Part shown: positions 41,425 through 50,580 of the stretch, in pieces | How positions within the stretch are numbered: position 1 is the stretch's first letter | How the letters are laid out: every line of letters starts with the position of its first letter | From: DASXRA01 sp036502575 | Lineage (GTDB): Bacteria; Actinomycetota; Actinomycetes; Mycobacteriales; Jatrophihabitantaceae | Length of the DNA stretch: 64,000 nt | Reading direction: 5' to 3' | NCBI GenBank assembly: GCA_036502575.1 | Contig: DASXYL010000040.1 | Span: 1-64,000 of the forward strand | Translations under genes and position numbers: made by a program | Notes under the pieces: model-generated | Told to the model about the DNA's origin: nothing | The model's input: only the letters and a program-made list of their open reading frames with translations | Databases searched by the model: none

Positions 41425-43314
41425 GTGTGCGGACTGATCGGATTCCTGTCGGCGACCGGCGATGCGGCGAGCGTCAAGGCGGATATCGAGGAGTCGCTGG
41501 TCTGCATGCGACACCGCGGCCCGGACGAGGGCGGGGTCTGGTCCGACGACGACACGGCGATCGGGTTCCGGCGGCTGTCCATCATCGACATCGACCACTC
41601 GCACCAGCCGTTGCCGTGGCTCGACGGGCGTTACCACCTGATCTTCAACGGCGAGATCTACAACTACATCGAGCTGCGCGAGCGGCTGGCCCGCGAGTTC
41701 GGCGCCCTGTTCGACACGGACGGCGACGGCGAGGCGATCGTCGCCGGCTACCACTACCTCGGCGCCGACATCGTCCGAGAGCTGCGCGGCATGTTCGCGT
41801 TCCTGATCTGGGACTCCCAGGAGCGGGTGCTGTTCGGGGCCCGGGACTGGTTCGGCATCAAGCCGATGTACAGCTACCTGGACGGGCGCGGTGCGTTCTT
41901 CGCCAGCGAGAAGAAGTCGCTGCTGCACATGGCCGGCCCCGCCGAGGTCGATACGAGCGCGCTGCAGGAGTACCTGACGTTGCAATACGTGCCCGAGCCG
42001 TCGTCCATGCAGCGCCCGATCCGCCGCGTCGAGTCGGGCACGTACTTCACGATGCGCCCCGGTGAGCAGCCGGCGTTTCGCCGCTACTTCCACCCCGACT
42101 TCGCGATCAGGCCGGTGGACGAGCCGACCAAGCTGTACCGCGAGATCACCGAGGCGCTCGAGGATTCCGTCGAGAAGCACATGCGCGCCGACGTCACGGT
42201 GGGCTCGTTCCTGTCCGGTGGCATCGACTCGACCGCCGTGGCTGCGCTCGCCAAGCGGCACAACCCGAACCTGCTGACGTTCACCACCGGGTTCGAGCGC
42301 GCGGGCTACAGCGAGATCGACGTCGCCGCCGAGTCGGCGGCCGCGATCGGGGTCGAGCACATCACCAAGGTGGTCAGCCCGGCCGAGATGATGGACACGC
42401 TGCCGCTGATCGTCTGGTATCTCGATGACCCGGTGGCCGATCCGGCGCTGGTGCCGCTGTATTTCATCGCCCGCGAGGCCCGCAAACACGTCAAGGTCGT
42501 GCTCTCCGGCGAGGGCGCCGACGAGCTGTTCGGCGGCTACACGATCTATCGCGAGCCGATCAGCCTGCGCCCGATCGAACGGCTGCCCCGTCCGGTGCGC
42601 CGGGGCCTGGGCCGAGTCGGTGCCCTGCTGCCCAACGGCATGCGCGGCAAGGACTTGCTGCGGCGGGGTTCCATCGGCATCGAGGAGCGCTACTACGGCA
42701 ACGCGCGCATCTTCCGACCCGACGAGATGGGGCTGTTCAAGGCGTTCGACCCGTCCGTGTCCTACCTGGACGTCACCGCACCGCTCTACGCCGCCACGAC
42801 GCACCTGGACGACTCGACGCGCATGCAGTACGTCGACCTGTTCACCTGGCTGCGCGGCGACATCCTCGTCAAGGCCGACAAGATGACGATGGCCAACTCG
42901 CTCGAACTGCGCGTGCCGTTCCTCGACGTCGAGGTGTTCCGCGTCGCCTCGTCCATACCGACCAGCGAGAAGCTGACGAAGGAAACGACCAAGTACGCGC
43001 TGCGCCGAGCGCTGGCCGACATCGTCCCGCCGCACGTGCTCGAGCGGGCCAAGCTGGGCTTCCCGGTGCCGATCCGGCACTGGTTGCGCGAGGAGATGTA
43101 CGACTGGGCCCGCGCGATCATCACCGAGTCGCAGGCCGACGCGCTGATCGACAGCCCGGCCGCGCTGCGCCTGCTCGACGCGCACCGGTCCGGCAAGGTC
43201 GACTACTCGCGCAAGATCTGGACGCTGCTGGTCTTCATGACCTGGCACGGCATCTTCGTCGAACAGCGCATCAAGCCCGAGATTCCCGAGCCGGTATACC
43301 CAGTGCGGCTGTAG
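41425..43314 (+). CDS. asnB: Glutamine-hydrolysing asparagine synthetase
   Basis: A 629-residue amidotransferase. Cys2 (CGLIGF) is the N-terminal nucleophile of the glutaminase domain, and SFLSGGIDSTAVAALA is the ATP pyrophosphatase loop. In mycobacteria this gene (Rv2201) may also amidate peptidoglycan precursors. GTG 41425 is fixed by the Cys2 requirement and by TAGCCT (41412-41417), a -10 box 7 nt upstream. Confidence 0.95.
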   Translation: MCGLIGFLSATGDAASVKADIEESLVCMRHRGPDEGGVWSDDDTAIGFRRLSIIDIDHSHQPLPWLDGRYHLIFNGEIYNYIELRERLAREFGALFDTDGDGEAIVAGYHYLGADIVRELRGMFAFLIWDSQERVLFGARDWFGIKPMYSYLDGRGAFFASEKKSLLHMAGPAEVDTSALQEYLTLQYVPEPSSMQRPIRRVESGTYFTMRPGEQPAFRRYFHPDFAIRPVDEPTKLYREITEALEDSVEKHMRADVTVGSFLSGGIDSTAVAALAKRHNPNLLTFTTGFERAGYSEIDVAAESAAAIGVEHITKVVSPAEMMDTLPLIVWYLDDPVADPALVPLYFIAREARKHVKVVLSGEGADELFGGYTIYREPISLRPIERLPRPVRRGLGRVGALLPNGMRGKDLLRRGSIGIEERYYGNARIFRPDEMGLFKAFDPSVSYLDVTAPLYAATTHLDDSTRMQYVDLFTWLRGDILVKADKMTMANSLELRVPFLDVEVFRVASSIPTSEKLTKETTKYALRRALADIVPPHVLERAKLGFPVPIRHWLREEMYDWARAIITESQADALIDSPAALRLLDAHRSGKVDYSRKIWTLLVFMTWHGIFVEQRIKPEIPEPVYPVRL

Positions 43315-43346
43315 ATATCGACGTATGGGAGTCGTTCGTCGCGGCC

Positions 43347-43628
43347 ATGCTCAGGCATGCGCCGGTGCTCGAGCGCCGCTCCCGGTACGCCGACAAGCCG
43401 GCGTTGCTCCTGGAACGGCGCGAGGTGGCGCACCTGGAGGCACCCGGGATCGTCGATGTGCGAGTCACCCGCCGCGGGTGGACGCAGCTGCGCGACCGCT
43501 TCGGCACGGACCCGCGGATTCGCCACGACCGCAACCGCCGCGACTGGATCGAACTGCATCTGCGCACGGCGCAAGACATTGCCGATCTCGATACTGTGCT
43601 CGCCACGGCGGCGACGCTCAACTCCTGA
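43347..43628 (+). CDS. Small conserved hypothetical protein
   Basis: A 93-residue ORF: MLRHAPVLERRSRYADKPAL, RVTRRGWTQLRDRFGTDPRIRHDRNRRDWIELHL and ADLDTVLATAATLN. This arrangement looks like a small actinobacterial DUF5519-like protein, a weak match. The start is uncertain: the reading frame is open 5' of ATG 43347 (DVWESFVAAM) without a standard start. No ribosome site is seen. Confidence 0.55.
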   Translation: MLRHAPVLERRSRYADKPALLLERREVAHLEAPGIVDVRVTRRGWTQLRDRFGTDPRIRHDRNRRDWIELHLRTAQDIADLDTVLATAATLNS

Positions 43629-43745
43629 CGATCACGGCGCGGTCGCACGCCGTCAGGAAGTTGCACGCCTGGGTCTGATCCTGGACATCAGCCGCCGAAC
43701 ATGGCTGACTGGGTCATGCGGGGGCTGAGTGATTCGGGGTGAGCC

Positions 43746-46010
43746 GTGACGGCAACCGCGCATGACCCGCAAGGATCAGGAATCTCCCGCCGCAGCCTGC
43801 TCGCCGGTATGGGCGGCGCCGTGGCTCTCGGCGGGGTGGCCGCCAGCGGCGTCCTCGCCGCACCGGCCGACGCTGCGCCGAACGCACCGAACGGGCACGC
43901 GCCCCGCGATCCGCGGGTCGAGGCGTTGCTGCGCCGGATGACGCTGGCCGAGAAGCTGGGCCAATTACAACTGGTCGGCACCCCCGACGCGGCGGCCCCG
44001 TTCCTGGCCAAGGGGCAGCTCGGCGGCGTGTTCTCGGTGGTGGGCGCCGCCACCCTCAACGACCTGCAACACCAGGCGGTCGAGCGGACCCGCCTGGGCA
44101 TTCCGCTCATCTTCGGGCTGGACGTCATCCACGGGTACACCACGAACTTCCCGATCCCACTGGCCCAGGGCGCGAGCTTCGAGCCGACCGTCGCGCACGA
44201 CGACGCGACCACGGCGGCCGGCGAGGCCCGACGCAGCGGCATCCATTGGACGTACGCGCCGATGATGGACGTCAGCCACGAACCGCGGTGGGGCCGCATC
44301 GCCGAGGGCAACGGCGAGGACCCGTACCTGGTCAGCCAGTTCGCGGCGGCCAAGACGCGCGGCTTCCAGGGCGACAGCATCGCCGCGTCCGATCGGCTGG
44401 CCGCCTGCGCCAAGCACTACGTCGCCTACGGTCAGCCCGAGGGCGGGCGCGACTACAACACCACCGACATGTCCATCCAGCGGCTGCACAACCTGTACCT
44501 GCCGCCGTTCAAGGCCGCCGTCGAGGCCGGCGTCGCGACCGTGATGGCCAGCTTCAACGCGATCAGCGGCGTGCCCGCGCACGGCAACAGCTACGTCCTG
44601 CGCGACGTGCTCAAGGGCCGGTACGGCTTCGCCGGGTTCGTGGTCAGTGACTACACCGGTATCCAGGAGCTGATCCTGCACGGCCTGGTCGCCGACGGTG
44701 CGGGCGCGGCTGCAGCCGGCATCACCGCCGGCGTCGACATGGAGATGGTCAGCACCAACTACACCGAGTTCGGCCAGCAGCTGTTGACCCGGCACCAGAT
44801 CACCCAGGCCGAGATCGACGACGCGGTGCGCCGCATCCTGCTGGTCAAGTTCACGCTGGGCCTGTTCGAGCACCCCTACGTGGACGCGTCCGGAGAGACC
44901 ACCGCCCCGACCGCGGCTACCCGGGTGACTGCCCGGCGGCTGGCCGGAAAGTGCCTGGTGCTGCTCAAGAACGACGGCCTGCTGCCGCTGGCGGCGTCCA
45001 CCGGCAAGATCGCGGTGATCGGCCCGCTCGGCCAGGCCACCTACGACCTGAACGGCACGTGGTCGGGGCTCGGCAAGGGGTCCGGCACCACTCCCCCGGT
45101 GACCGTCGTGGACGGCATCAAGGCCGCCGCGCCCGGCGCCAGTGTCACGTTCACCCCGGGCTGCGACGTCAACAGCACCGACACCAGCGGATTCGCCGCT
45201 GCCCAGGCGGCTGCGCAGGCGGCTGATGTCGCCGTGCTGGTGGTCGGCGAGACCGCCGACATGAGCGGTGAGGCATCGGCGCGCAGCGTCATCGACCTGC
45301 CGGGCGTGCAGCAGGACCTGGTCGCCGCCATTGTGGAAACCGGAAAGCCGTTCGTCGCGGTGCTGGTCAACGGGCGGCCGCTGACCATCCCCTACCTGCA
45401 CGACAACGCGCCGGCGATCCTCGAGGCCTGGGCTCCCGGGCTGGAGGGCGGCAATGCGATCGCCGACGTGCTGTTCGGCACGGTCAACCCGGGCGGCAAG
45501 CTGCCGGTCTCGTTCCCCCGCGCCGTCGGGCAGATCCCGATCTACTACAACCACGAGAACACCGGCCGGCCCGGCGACCCGAACAACAAGTACACGTCGA
45601 AGTACCTGGACCTGCCGCTCGGCCCGCTCTACGAATTCGGGTTCGGCCTGTCGTACACGACGTTCCGCATCTCGCAGCTGCGGCTCTCGTCGACCCGGCT
45701 GCGTCGGAACGGCTCGCTGAAGGTGACGGTGAACGTCGCCAACACCGGATCACGCGATGGCGACGAGGTCGTGCAGCTGTACCTGCACGACCCGGTGGCC
45801 ACCATCGTCGCGCCGGTACGGCGGTTGCGCGGCTTCCAGCGGGTCACGCTCGCCGCCGGGCAGTCACGCGACGTGTCGTTCACGCTGACCACCGACGACG
45901 TCGGCTTCTACGACAACGTCGCCGAGTTCCGGGTCGAGCCCGGCACCATCGAGGTGTATGTCGGAAACAGCTCGGCGGCCACGCTCACCTCGACGTTCGA
46001 GGTGGTCTGA
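43746..46010 (+). CDS. bglX: Exported GH3 family beta-glycosidase
   Basis: A 754-residue glycoside hydrolase. The N-terminal twin-arginine signal SRRSLLAGMGGAVALGG runs to about residue 40 (ADAAP). GH3 N domain: LRRMTLAEKLGQLQLV, PLIFGLDVIHGY, ACAKHYVAYGQPEGGRDYN and nucleophile Asp302 in FVVSDYTGIQ. The GH3 C domain (VGETADMSGEASARSVIDLPG) and a fibronectin-like C-terminal domain follow. BglX-like enzymes hydrolyse beta-glucosides outside the cell. Confidence 0.93.
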   Translation: MTATAHDPQGSGISRRSLLAGMGGAVALGGVAASGVLAAPADAAPNAPNGHAPRDPRVEALLRRMTLAEKLGQLQLVGTPDAAAPFLAKGQLGGVFSVVGAATLNDLQHQAVERTRLGIPLIFGLDVIHGYTTNFPIPLAQGASFEPTVAHDDATTAAGEARRSGIHWTYAPMMDVSHEPRWGRIAEGNGEDPYLVSQFAAAKTRGFQGDSIAASDRLAACAKHYVAYGQPEGGRDYNTTDMSIQRLHNLYLPPFKAAVEAGVATVMASFNAISGVPAHGNSYVLRDVLKGRYGFAGFVVSDYTGIQELILHGLVADGAGAAAAGITAGVDMEMVSTNYTEFGQQLLTRHQITQAEIDDAVRRILLVKFTLGLFEHPYVDASGETTAPTAATRVTARRLAGKCLVLLKNDGLLPLAASTGKIAVIGPLGQATYDLNGTWSGLGKGSGTTPPVTVVDGIKAAAPGASVTFTPGCDVNSTDTSGFAAAQAAAQAADVAVLVVGETADMSGEASARSVIDLPGVQQDLVAAIVETGKPFVAVLVNGRPLTIPYLHDNAPAILEAWAPGLEGGNAIADVLFGTVNPGGKLPVSFPRAVGQIPIYYNHENTGRPGDPNNKYTSKYLDLPLGPLYEFGFGLSYTTFRISQLRLSSTRLRRNGSLKVTVNVANTGSRDGDEVVQLYLHDPVATIVAPVRRLRGFQRVTLAAGQSRDVSFTLTTDDVGFYDNVAEFRVEPGTIEVYVGNSSAATLTSTFEVV

Positions 46011-46020
46011 GCCGTCGCGA

Positions 46021-47007
46021 TCAGGCGACCCCGGTCAGGTGCGGCGCGACGTCGGCGGCGACCCCGTCCCCGTAGGACTCGGCGAGCCGGGCAGTGAAGT
46101 CGGCGTTGGTGAACTCGTACTCCTGGCCACCGTCGGTCTCCAGGACGAGCGTGGCGAGCAGGCTGCCGACCTGGGCGGCCCGCTCCCAGGACAGGCCCCA
46201 GTCCCGGGCGGTCAGGAAGCCGGCGCGGAAACCGTCGCCCACCCCGGTCGGGTCCACCTTCGCCCGCTCCCGCGCGACCGGCACGTGGACGGTCGGCAGG
46301 TCGCGGCCGCGGATCTCGACGCCCTTCGAACCGAGGGTTGTCACCTGCACCTCGACCCGCGCCAGGACGTCCGCCTCGGAGTACCCGGTCTTGGACTCCA
46401 GCAGGCTCTTCTCGTAGTCGTTGGTGAACAGCAGGCTGGCTCCGTCGATCAGGCTGGCCAGCTCGTCGCCGGTCATCCGGGCGATCTGCTGCGAGGGGTC
46501 GGCCGCGAAGCGGTACCCACGCTCTCGGCACTCGGCGCTGTGGCGCACCATCGCGGCCGGGTCATCGGCGCTGATCAGCACGAGCTCGGCGCCGGTGCGC
46601 TGGACGGCCGGAGCGAGCTCGATATTGCGGGCCTGGCTCATCGCCCCGGCGTAGAACGAGGCGATCTGGCACATCTCCTCGTCGGTCGTGCACACGAACC
46701 GCGCGGTGTGGTGATCGGCGGAGATGTGCACCGACTCGCAGTCGACACCGTTGCGCTCCAACCACGAGCGGTAGTCGTCGAAGTCGTGGCCAGCGGCACC
46801 GATCAGCACCGGCGACCCGCCTAGCTTCGCCATGCCGAACGCGATGTTCGGCGCCACGCCGCCCCGACGTACGACGAGGTCGTCGACCAGGAACGAGAGC
46901 GAGATCTTGTGCAGGTGCTCGGGGAGCAGCTGCTCGCTGAACTTCCCGGGAAAGTGCATGAGGTGATCTGTCGCTATGGAACCGCTGACGAGTGTGGGCA
47001 CGGACAT
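46021..47007 (-). CDS. adoK: PfkB family sugar/nucleoside kinase (adenosine kinase-like)
   Basis: A 328-residue ribokinase-fold kinase: GGVAPNIAFGMAKLG and the catalytic DPTGVGDGFRAGFL with the anion hole and Asp base. In M. tuberculosis the syntenic Rv2202c is an adenosine kinase; that specificity is borrowed from synteny. ATG 47007; a second possible start is GTG 47001, since TAGCGT (complement) lies 2 nt from the ATG and 8 nt from the GTG. Confidence 0.88.
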   Translation of the reverse strand: MSVPTLVSGSIATDHLMHFPGKFSEQLLPEHLHKISLSFLVDDLVVRRGGVAPNIAFGMAKLGGSPVLIGAAGHDFDDYRSWLERNGVDCESVHISADHHTARFVCTTDEEMCQIASFYAGAMSQARNIELAPAVQRTGAELVLISADDPAAMVRHSAECRERGYRFAADPSQQIARMTGDELASLIDGASLLFTNDYEKSLLESKTGYSEADVLARVEVQVTTLGSKGVEIRGRDLPTVHVPVARERAKVDPTGVGDGFRAGFLTARDWGLSWERAAQVGSLLATLVLETDGGQEYEFTNADFTARLAESYGDGVAADVAPHLTGVA

Positions 47008-47035
47008 GCACGCTACCCAACGTGGCTGCGAAAAC

Positions 47036-47074
47036 GGAAAAACGGCCAGCCCGGAGATGCCCCGGACCGGCCGT
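47036..47074 (-). terminator. Intrinsic terminator after the IscA-like gene
   Basis: On the minus strand ACGGCC (47074-47069) pairs with GGCCGT (47047-47042) around a further CCGGGG/CCCGG stem, and TTTTT follows (47042-47038). It lies 11 bp after the iscA stop, separating it from adoK. Confidence 0.8.
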
Positions 47075-47084
47075 CAGACCAGTG

Positions 47085-47468
47085 TCAGCCGCAGAAGGAG
47101 TTGCCGCAGGCGCAGCCGCCCGAGGCGTTGGGGTTGTCGATCGTGAAGCCCTGCTGCTCGATCGTGTCGGTGAAGTCGATCGTGGCGCCGCCCAGGTACG
47201 GGGCGCTCATCCGGTCGACCACGATCGGAACGCCGCTGATGTCGAGGTCGACGTCACCGTCGAGCGTGCGCTCGTCGAAGAAGAGCTGGTACTGCAGGCC
47301 CGAGCAGCCGCCAGGCTGAACGGCGACGCGCAGTCGGAGATCGTCGCGGCCCTCCTGATCGAGCAGGGCCCGAACCTTGCCCGCTGCCGTCTCGGTCAAC
47401 GTCACCGTGCTGGCCGGCGCCTCGGTCGGTGCGCTGGTCAGCTCGATCGCGGTGGTATCGGTAGTCAT
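47085..47468 (-). CDS. HesB/IscA iron-sulfur cluster insertion protein (ErpA-like)
   Basis: A 127-residue A-type carrier: AVQPGGCSGLQYQLFFD and the C-terminal GGCACGNSFCG provide the three conserved cluster cysteines. Syntenic to Rv2204c. The start ATG 47468 follows a GGGGAGCCAT stretch. It ends at a terminator. Confidence 0.93.
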   Translation of the reverse strand: MTTDTTAIELTSAPTEAPASTVTLTETAAGKVRALLDQEGRDDLRLRVAVQPGGCSGLQYQLFFDERTLDGDVDLDISGVPIVVDRMSAPYLGGATIDFTDTIEQQGFTIDNPNASGGCACGNSFCG

Positions 47469-47555
47469 ATGGCTCCCCGGGCTTGAACGGGCGTATTCGT
47501 ACTTGGACGCAACCCGGCTGCGCCAGGAAGCTATTCCCGATCGTACCCGTCAAGG

Positions 47556-48560
47556 TCAGGTGGATCGGATTTCGCCACCCACAACCTGCACCGGGACGGC
47601 CGTGAGCCCGGTCGTAGCCGGCCCGTTGAGCAGTTTGCCGGTCGCGTCGAAGCGCGAGCCGTGGCACGGGCAGGTGAAGCCGGTCGACGGCGACTCGAAC
47701 GCAACGGTGCAGCCCTGATGCGGGCACTTCGCGTCCACCGCGGTGAACTGGCCGGCTTGCAGCTGCAGGACCCAGTCGGTCTGACCGGTGCCGGGGTCCT
47801 TGACCTGCTTGGCGCCGCCCACCGGGACGTCGGCCACGTTGGCCAGGACCGGGCCCGTCGGGGCGGCCGATGTGCTGGCCGACGTCGTCGGATCCGATGG
47901 ACTGCCGGACGGGTCGGCCGACGACGGCGGCACCGCCGGATCAGCCGATCGCGCCGGCTTGTCCGAGCTGCGGAACAGCGCCGAACCACCGGCCAGTACG
48001 CCACCGAGCAGCGCGGCTCCCCCGGCGAGCACGAGGCGGCGGGTGCGGTCCTCGGAGACGCCCGGATGCCGCTCCCGCGTCTGGGCCAGCCAGGCGTCCA
48101 GGGACAGCACCTGGGCGCCACCGATCAGCAGCGGCGTCCACGCGAACAGGTAGACGACGTCGGCGCTGGTGAACCACGGCTCGGCGCCCCAGCTGATGGT
48201 CAGCCACAGGGACAGCGACAAGATCATGCCGCCGAGCGCTGCGATCCGCGTGAACAGGCCCAGCAGCACGCCGAGCCCTATCGCGATCTCGGCGAGCGAG
48301 GTGAACACGCCGAATGCGAACGAGTGGTCGACCACCGGTCCGAGCAGGCCGCTGACCGGGCTGATGTCACGCACCGCCACGATCTGGGCGTGTATGGATA
48401 TCGGCGAGGACGCGTCCAGGAAGTGCCGGTCGGCGATCTTGGAGATGCCCGCGTAGAGGAAGACGACGCTGAGGAAGCCGCGTAGCGGCAGCAGCACCCA
48501 GCCTCCCTGCAGGTATCGCGATGGGATCAACGATCTTCCTCTCGACGTGTGTGGGGCCAC
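47556..48560 (-). CDS. DoxX-type membrane domain fused to a Rieske [2Fe-2S] domain
   Basis: A 334-residue fusion. About 20-150 form a four-helix DoxX domain (LLPLRGFLSVVFLYAGISKIAD, LFTRIAALGGMILSLSLWL). A second signal-like segment (RTRRLVLAGGAALLGGVLAGGSAL, about 170-195) and a Ser/Pro/Thr linker lead to a Rieske domain with CPHQGC and CPCHGSRF. The Rieske part should lie outside the membrane. Its electron partner is unknown. GTG 48560 is the longest start; GTG near 48496 with GGGAGG upstream is possible. Confidence 0.85.
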   Translation of the reverse strand: MAPHTSRGRSLIPSRYLQGGWVLLPLRGFLSVVFLYAGISKIADRHFLDASSPISIHAQIVAVRDISPVSGLLGPVVDHSFAFGVFTSLAEIAIGLGVLLGLFTRIAALGGMILSLSLWLTISWGAEPWFTSADVVYLFAWTPLLIGGAQVLSLDAWLAQTRERHPGVSEDRTRRLVLAGGAALLGGVLAGGSALFRSSDKPARSADPAVPPSSADPSGSPSDPTTSASTSAAPTGPVLANVADVPVGGAKQVKDPGTGQTDWVLQLQAGQFTAVDAKCPHQGCTVAFESPSTGFTCPCHGSRFDATGKLLNGPATTGLTAVPVQVVGGEIRST

Positions 48561-48601
48561 ATTGGAGCACGTGTATATGAAGTGGTACGTAGATTGGTGG
48601 C

Positions 48602-49783
48602 GTGACGTTCACCGAACCGCAACCCACACAGCTGGCGCTGATGTTGCTCGGGCGCGGGAGCGACGCGGAGTCCGAGCGCGGCGTGGACTGTCCGGGCGAC
48701 CTGCCGCCCGCGTCCGACCCGGATCTGGTCGAGCGGGCCCGGGCGGCGAAGGCGGCCCTGGACGACCGGCTGTTCATCCTCGGGCACCATTACCAGCGTG
48801 ACGAGGTGATCCAGTTCGCCGACGTCACGGGCGATTCGTTCAAGCTGGCCCGTGATGCCGCGGCCCGTCCCGCCGCCGACTACATCGTCTTCTGCGGCGT
48901 GCACTTCATGGCCGAGTCGGCCGACATTCTCACCTCCCCTGAGCAGAAGGTGATCTTGCCCGATCTCGCGGCCGGTTGCTCGATGGCCGACATGGCGACC
49001 GGGCAGCAGCTGCTCGACGCCTGGGACGTGCTCACCGACGCGGGCGTCGCCGACGTCACCATCCCGATCACGTACATGAACTCCTCGGCGGCGATCAAGG
49101 GCTTCACCGGCGCGCATCGTGGCGCGGTGTGCACGTCGTCCAACGCCGAGCGCGCGCTGCGCTGGGCGTTCGAGCAGGGTGAGAAGGTGCTGTTCCTGCC
49201 CGACCAGCACCTGGGTCGCAACACCGCTGTGCTCGAACTCGGCCTGTCGTTGGACGACTGCGTGCTGTTCGACCCGCACAAGCCCGGCGGTGGTCTCACG
49301 CCGCAGCAGCTGCGCGACGCGAAGGTCATCCTGTGGCGCGGGCACTGCTCGGTGCACGGACGCTTCACCGCCGAGAACATCGACGACGTGCGGGCCCGCG
49401 TCCCCGGCGTCAACGTCCTCGTCCACCCCGAGTGCCGCCACGACGTCGTGCTCAAGGCCGACTACGTCGGGTCGACCGAGTACATCATCAACACGCTGAA
49501 CGCCGCCCCCGCCGGATCGTCCTGGGCGCTCGGCACCGAGCTCAACCTCGTGCGCCGGCTGGCCGACCAGCACCCGGACAAGCGGATCGTGTTCCTGGAG
49601 AAGACGGTCTGCTACTGCGCGACGATGAACCGCATCGACCTGCCGCACCTGGTGCACTCGCTCGAGTCGCTGGTGCGCGGTGAGGTGGTCAACCAGATCA
49701 CCGTCGAGAAGTCCGTTGCCGCCAACGCGCGCATTGCCCTGGATCGGATGCTGGCTCTGCCCTCTGTGATCTCGGGGACCTAG
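48602..49783 (+). CDS. nadA: Quinolinate synthase
   Basis: Makes quinolinate from iminoaspartate and dihydroxyacetone phosphate in NAD synthesis; 393 residues. Family regions are ILGHHYQRDEVIQFADVTGDSF, GVHFMAESADIL, YMNSSAAIKGF, HPECRHDVV and VCYCATMNRI, with the [4Fe-4S] cysteines in AAGCSMAD, ECR and CYC. GTG 48602 lies 6 nt after TAGATT (48590-48595). nadB and nadC are not in the window. Confidence 0.96.
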   Translation: MTFTEPQPTQLALMLLGRGSDAESERGVDCPGDLPPASDPDLVERARAAKAALDDRLFILGHHYQRDEVIQFADVTGDSFKLARDAAARPAADYIVFCGVHFMAESADILTSPEQKVILPDLAAGCSMADMATGQQLLDAWDVLTDAGVADVTIPITYMNSSAAIKGFTGAHRGAVCTSSNAERALRWAFEQGEKVLFLPDQHLGRNTAVLELGLSLDDCVLFDPHKPGGGLTPQQLRDAKVILWRGHCSVHGRFTAENIDDVRARVPGVNVLVHPECRHDVVLKADYVGSTEYIINTLNAAPAGSSWALGTELNLVRRLADQHPDKRIVFLEKTVCYCATMNRIDLPHLVHSLESLVRGEVVNQITVEKSVAANARIALDRMLALPSVISGT

Positions 49784-49807
49784 CCCCCTCCACTACTCTC
49801 GTTGACT

Positions 49808-50434
49808 GTGAAGCTGTTGCGCCGGCGTCCGGCCGCCCCCGAAGCCGATGTCATGCCCGAGGACCCGACCGCGGACGTCGTCTCCGGCGGCTCCGGCAAA
49901 GGCCGGCCCACGCCGAAGCGGCGCGACACCACGCCGGTCCGGGGCCCGGTGAGCGCGCCGAAGACGCGCAAGGAGGCCTACCGCTGGCAGAAGCAGCAGA
50001 CCGCGCGCCCGAGCGGCAGCGCAGCCGGCGGGGGACGGGGCGGCAAGCGGCAGAGTGGCCTGGCGCACCGGGAGGCGCTGCGCCGCGGCGACCCGGACGC
50101 GCTGCCCAAGCGCGACCGCGGCCCGGTACGCAAGATCGCCCGGGACTGGGTCGACTCGCACCGGATGCTGTCGAACTACATGCTGATCCTGTTCCCACTG
50201 ATGGTCGTCGGGTATTTCATCTCGTACCTGAACATCGCGGTCATCGCGCTGCTGTTCACCATCGTCATCGAGTGGTATCTCACCGGACGGCGGATCCGCG
50301 CGCTCGCCCTGAGCCGGCTCGACGACGTGCGCGAGGGCCCGTGGGGGCTCGGGTTCTACGCGGGCAGCCGCGCCTACATGCCTCGCCGCTGGCGGATGCC
50401 CGGCCCCCAGGTGCAAATCGGCGACTCAATCTAA
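49808..50434 (+). CDS. DUF3043 membrane protein
   Basis: A 208-residue actinobacterial DUF3043 protein. A basic, disordered N terminus (RRRPAAPEADV, KGRPTPKRRDTTPVRGPVSAPKTRKEAYRWQ) precedes two adjoining helices (about 120-140 and 143-160) and VRKIARDWVDSHRMLSNYML. GTG 49808 has TACTCT (49794-49799) 8 nt upstream; a TTG at 49802 is a weaker alternative. Function unknown. Confidence 0.85.
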   Translation: MKLLRRRPAAPEADVMPEDPTADVVSGGSGKGRPTPKRRDTTPVRGPVSAPKTRKEAYRWQKQQTARPSGSAAGGGRGGKRQSGLAHREALRRGDPDALPKRDRGPVRKIARDWVDSHRMLSNYMLILFPLMVVGYFISYLNIAVIALLFTIVIEWYLTGRRIRALALSRLDDVREGPWGLGFYAGSRAYMPRRWRMPGPQVQIGDSI

Positions 50435-50449
50435 CCGGCCCAAATCGGA

Positions 50450-50489
50450 TCTGCGCGGGCCCGCTACAGAACAGCGGGCCGCGCGCAGA
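50450..50489 (+). terminator. Strong hairpin after the DUF3043 gene
   Basis: TCTGCGCGGGCCCGCT and AGCGGGCCGCGCGCAGA pair over 16 bp with one bulge around ACAGAAC. It stands between convergent genes and is followed by repeat copy E. No T run, so U-less termination is assumed. Confidence 0.65.
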
Positions 50490-50520
50490 CCGAGCGCAAG
50501 CTCCCTCCGGTCGCGCGCGG

Positions 50521-50548
50521 GCCGGGCTCTTCGCGCGAGCGCTCATCG
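50521..50548 (-). repeat. Dispersed repeat copy E
   Basis: On the minus strand CGATGAGCGCTCGCGCGAAG then AGCCCGGC, the core of copies A-D. It lies between the DUF3043 hairpin and the lipoprotein stop, again near gene 3' ends. Confidence 0.78.
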
Positions 50549-50580
50549 CCTCGTGGTTGCGAGGGGTGGCTGAGTTTCGC

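Noticed and set aside
41281..43248. 655-residue minus-strand ORF opposite asnB
   Set aside because: Same antisense artefact; asnB on the other strand has all catalytic motifs.
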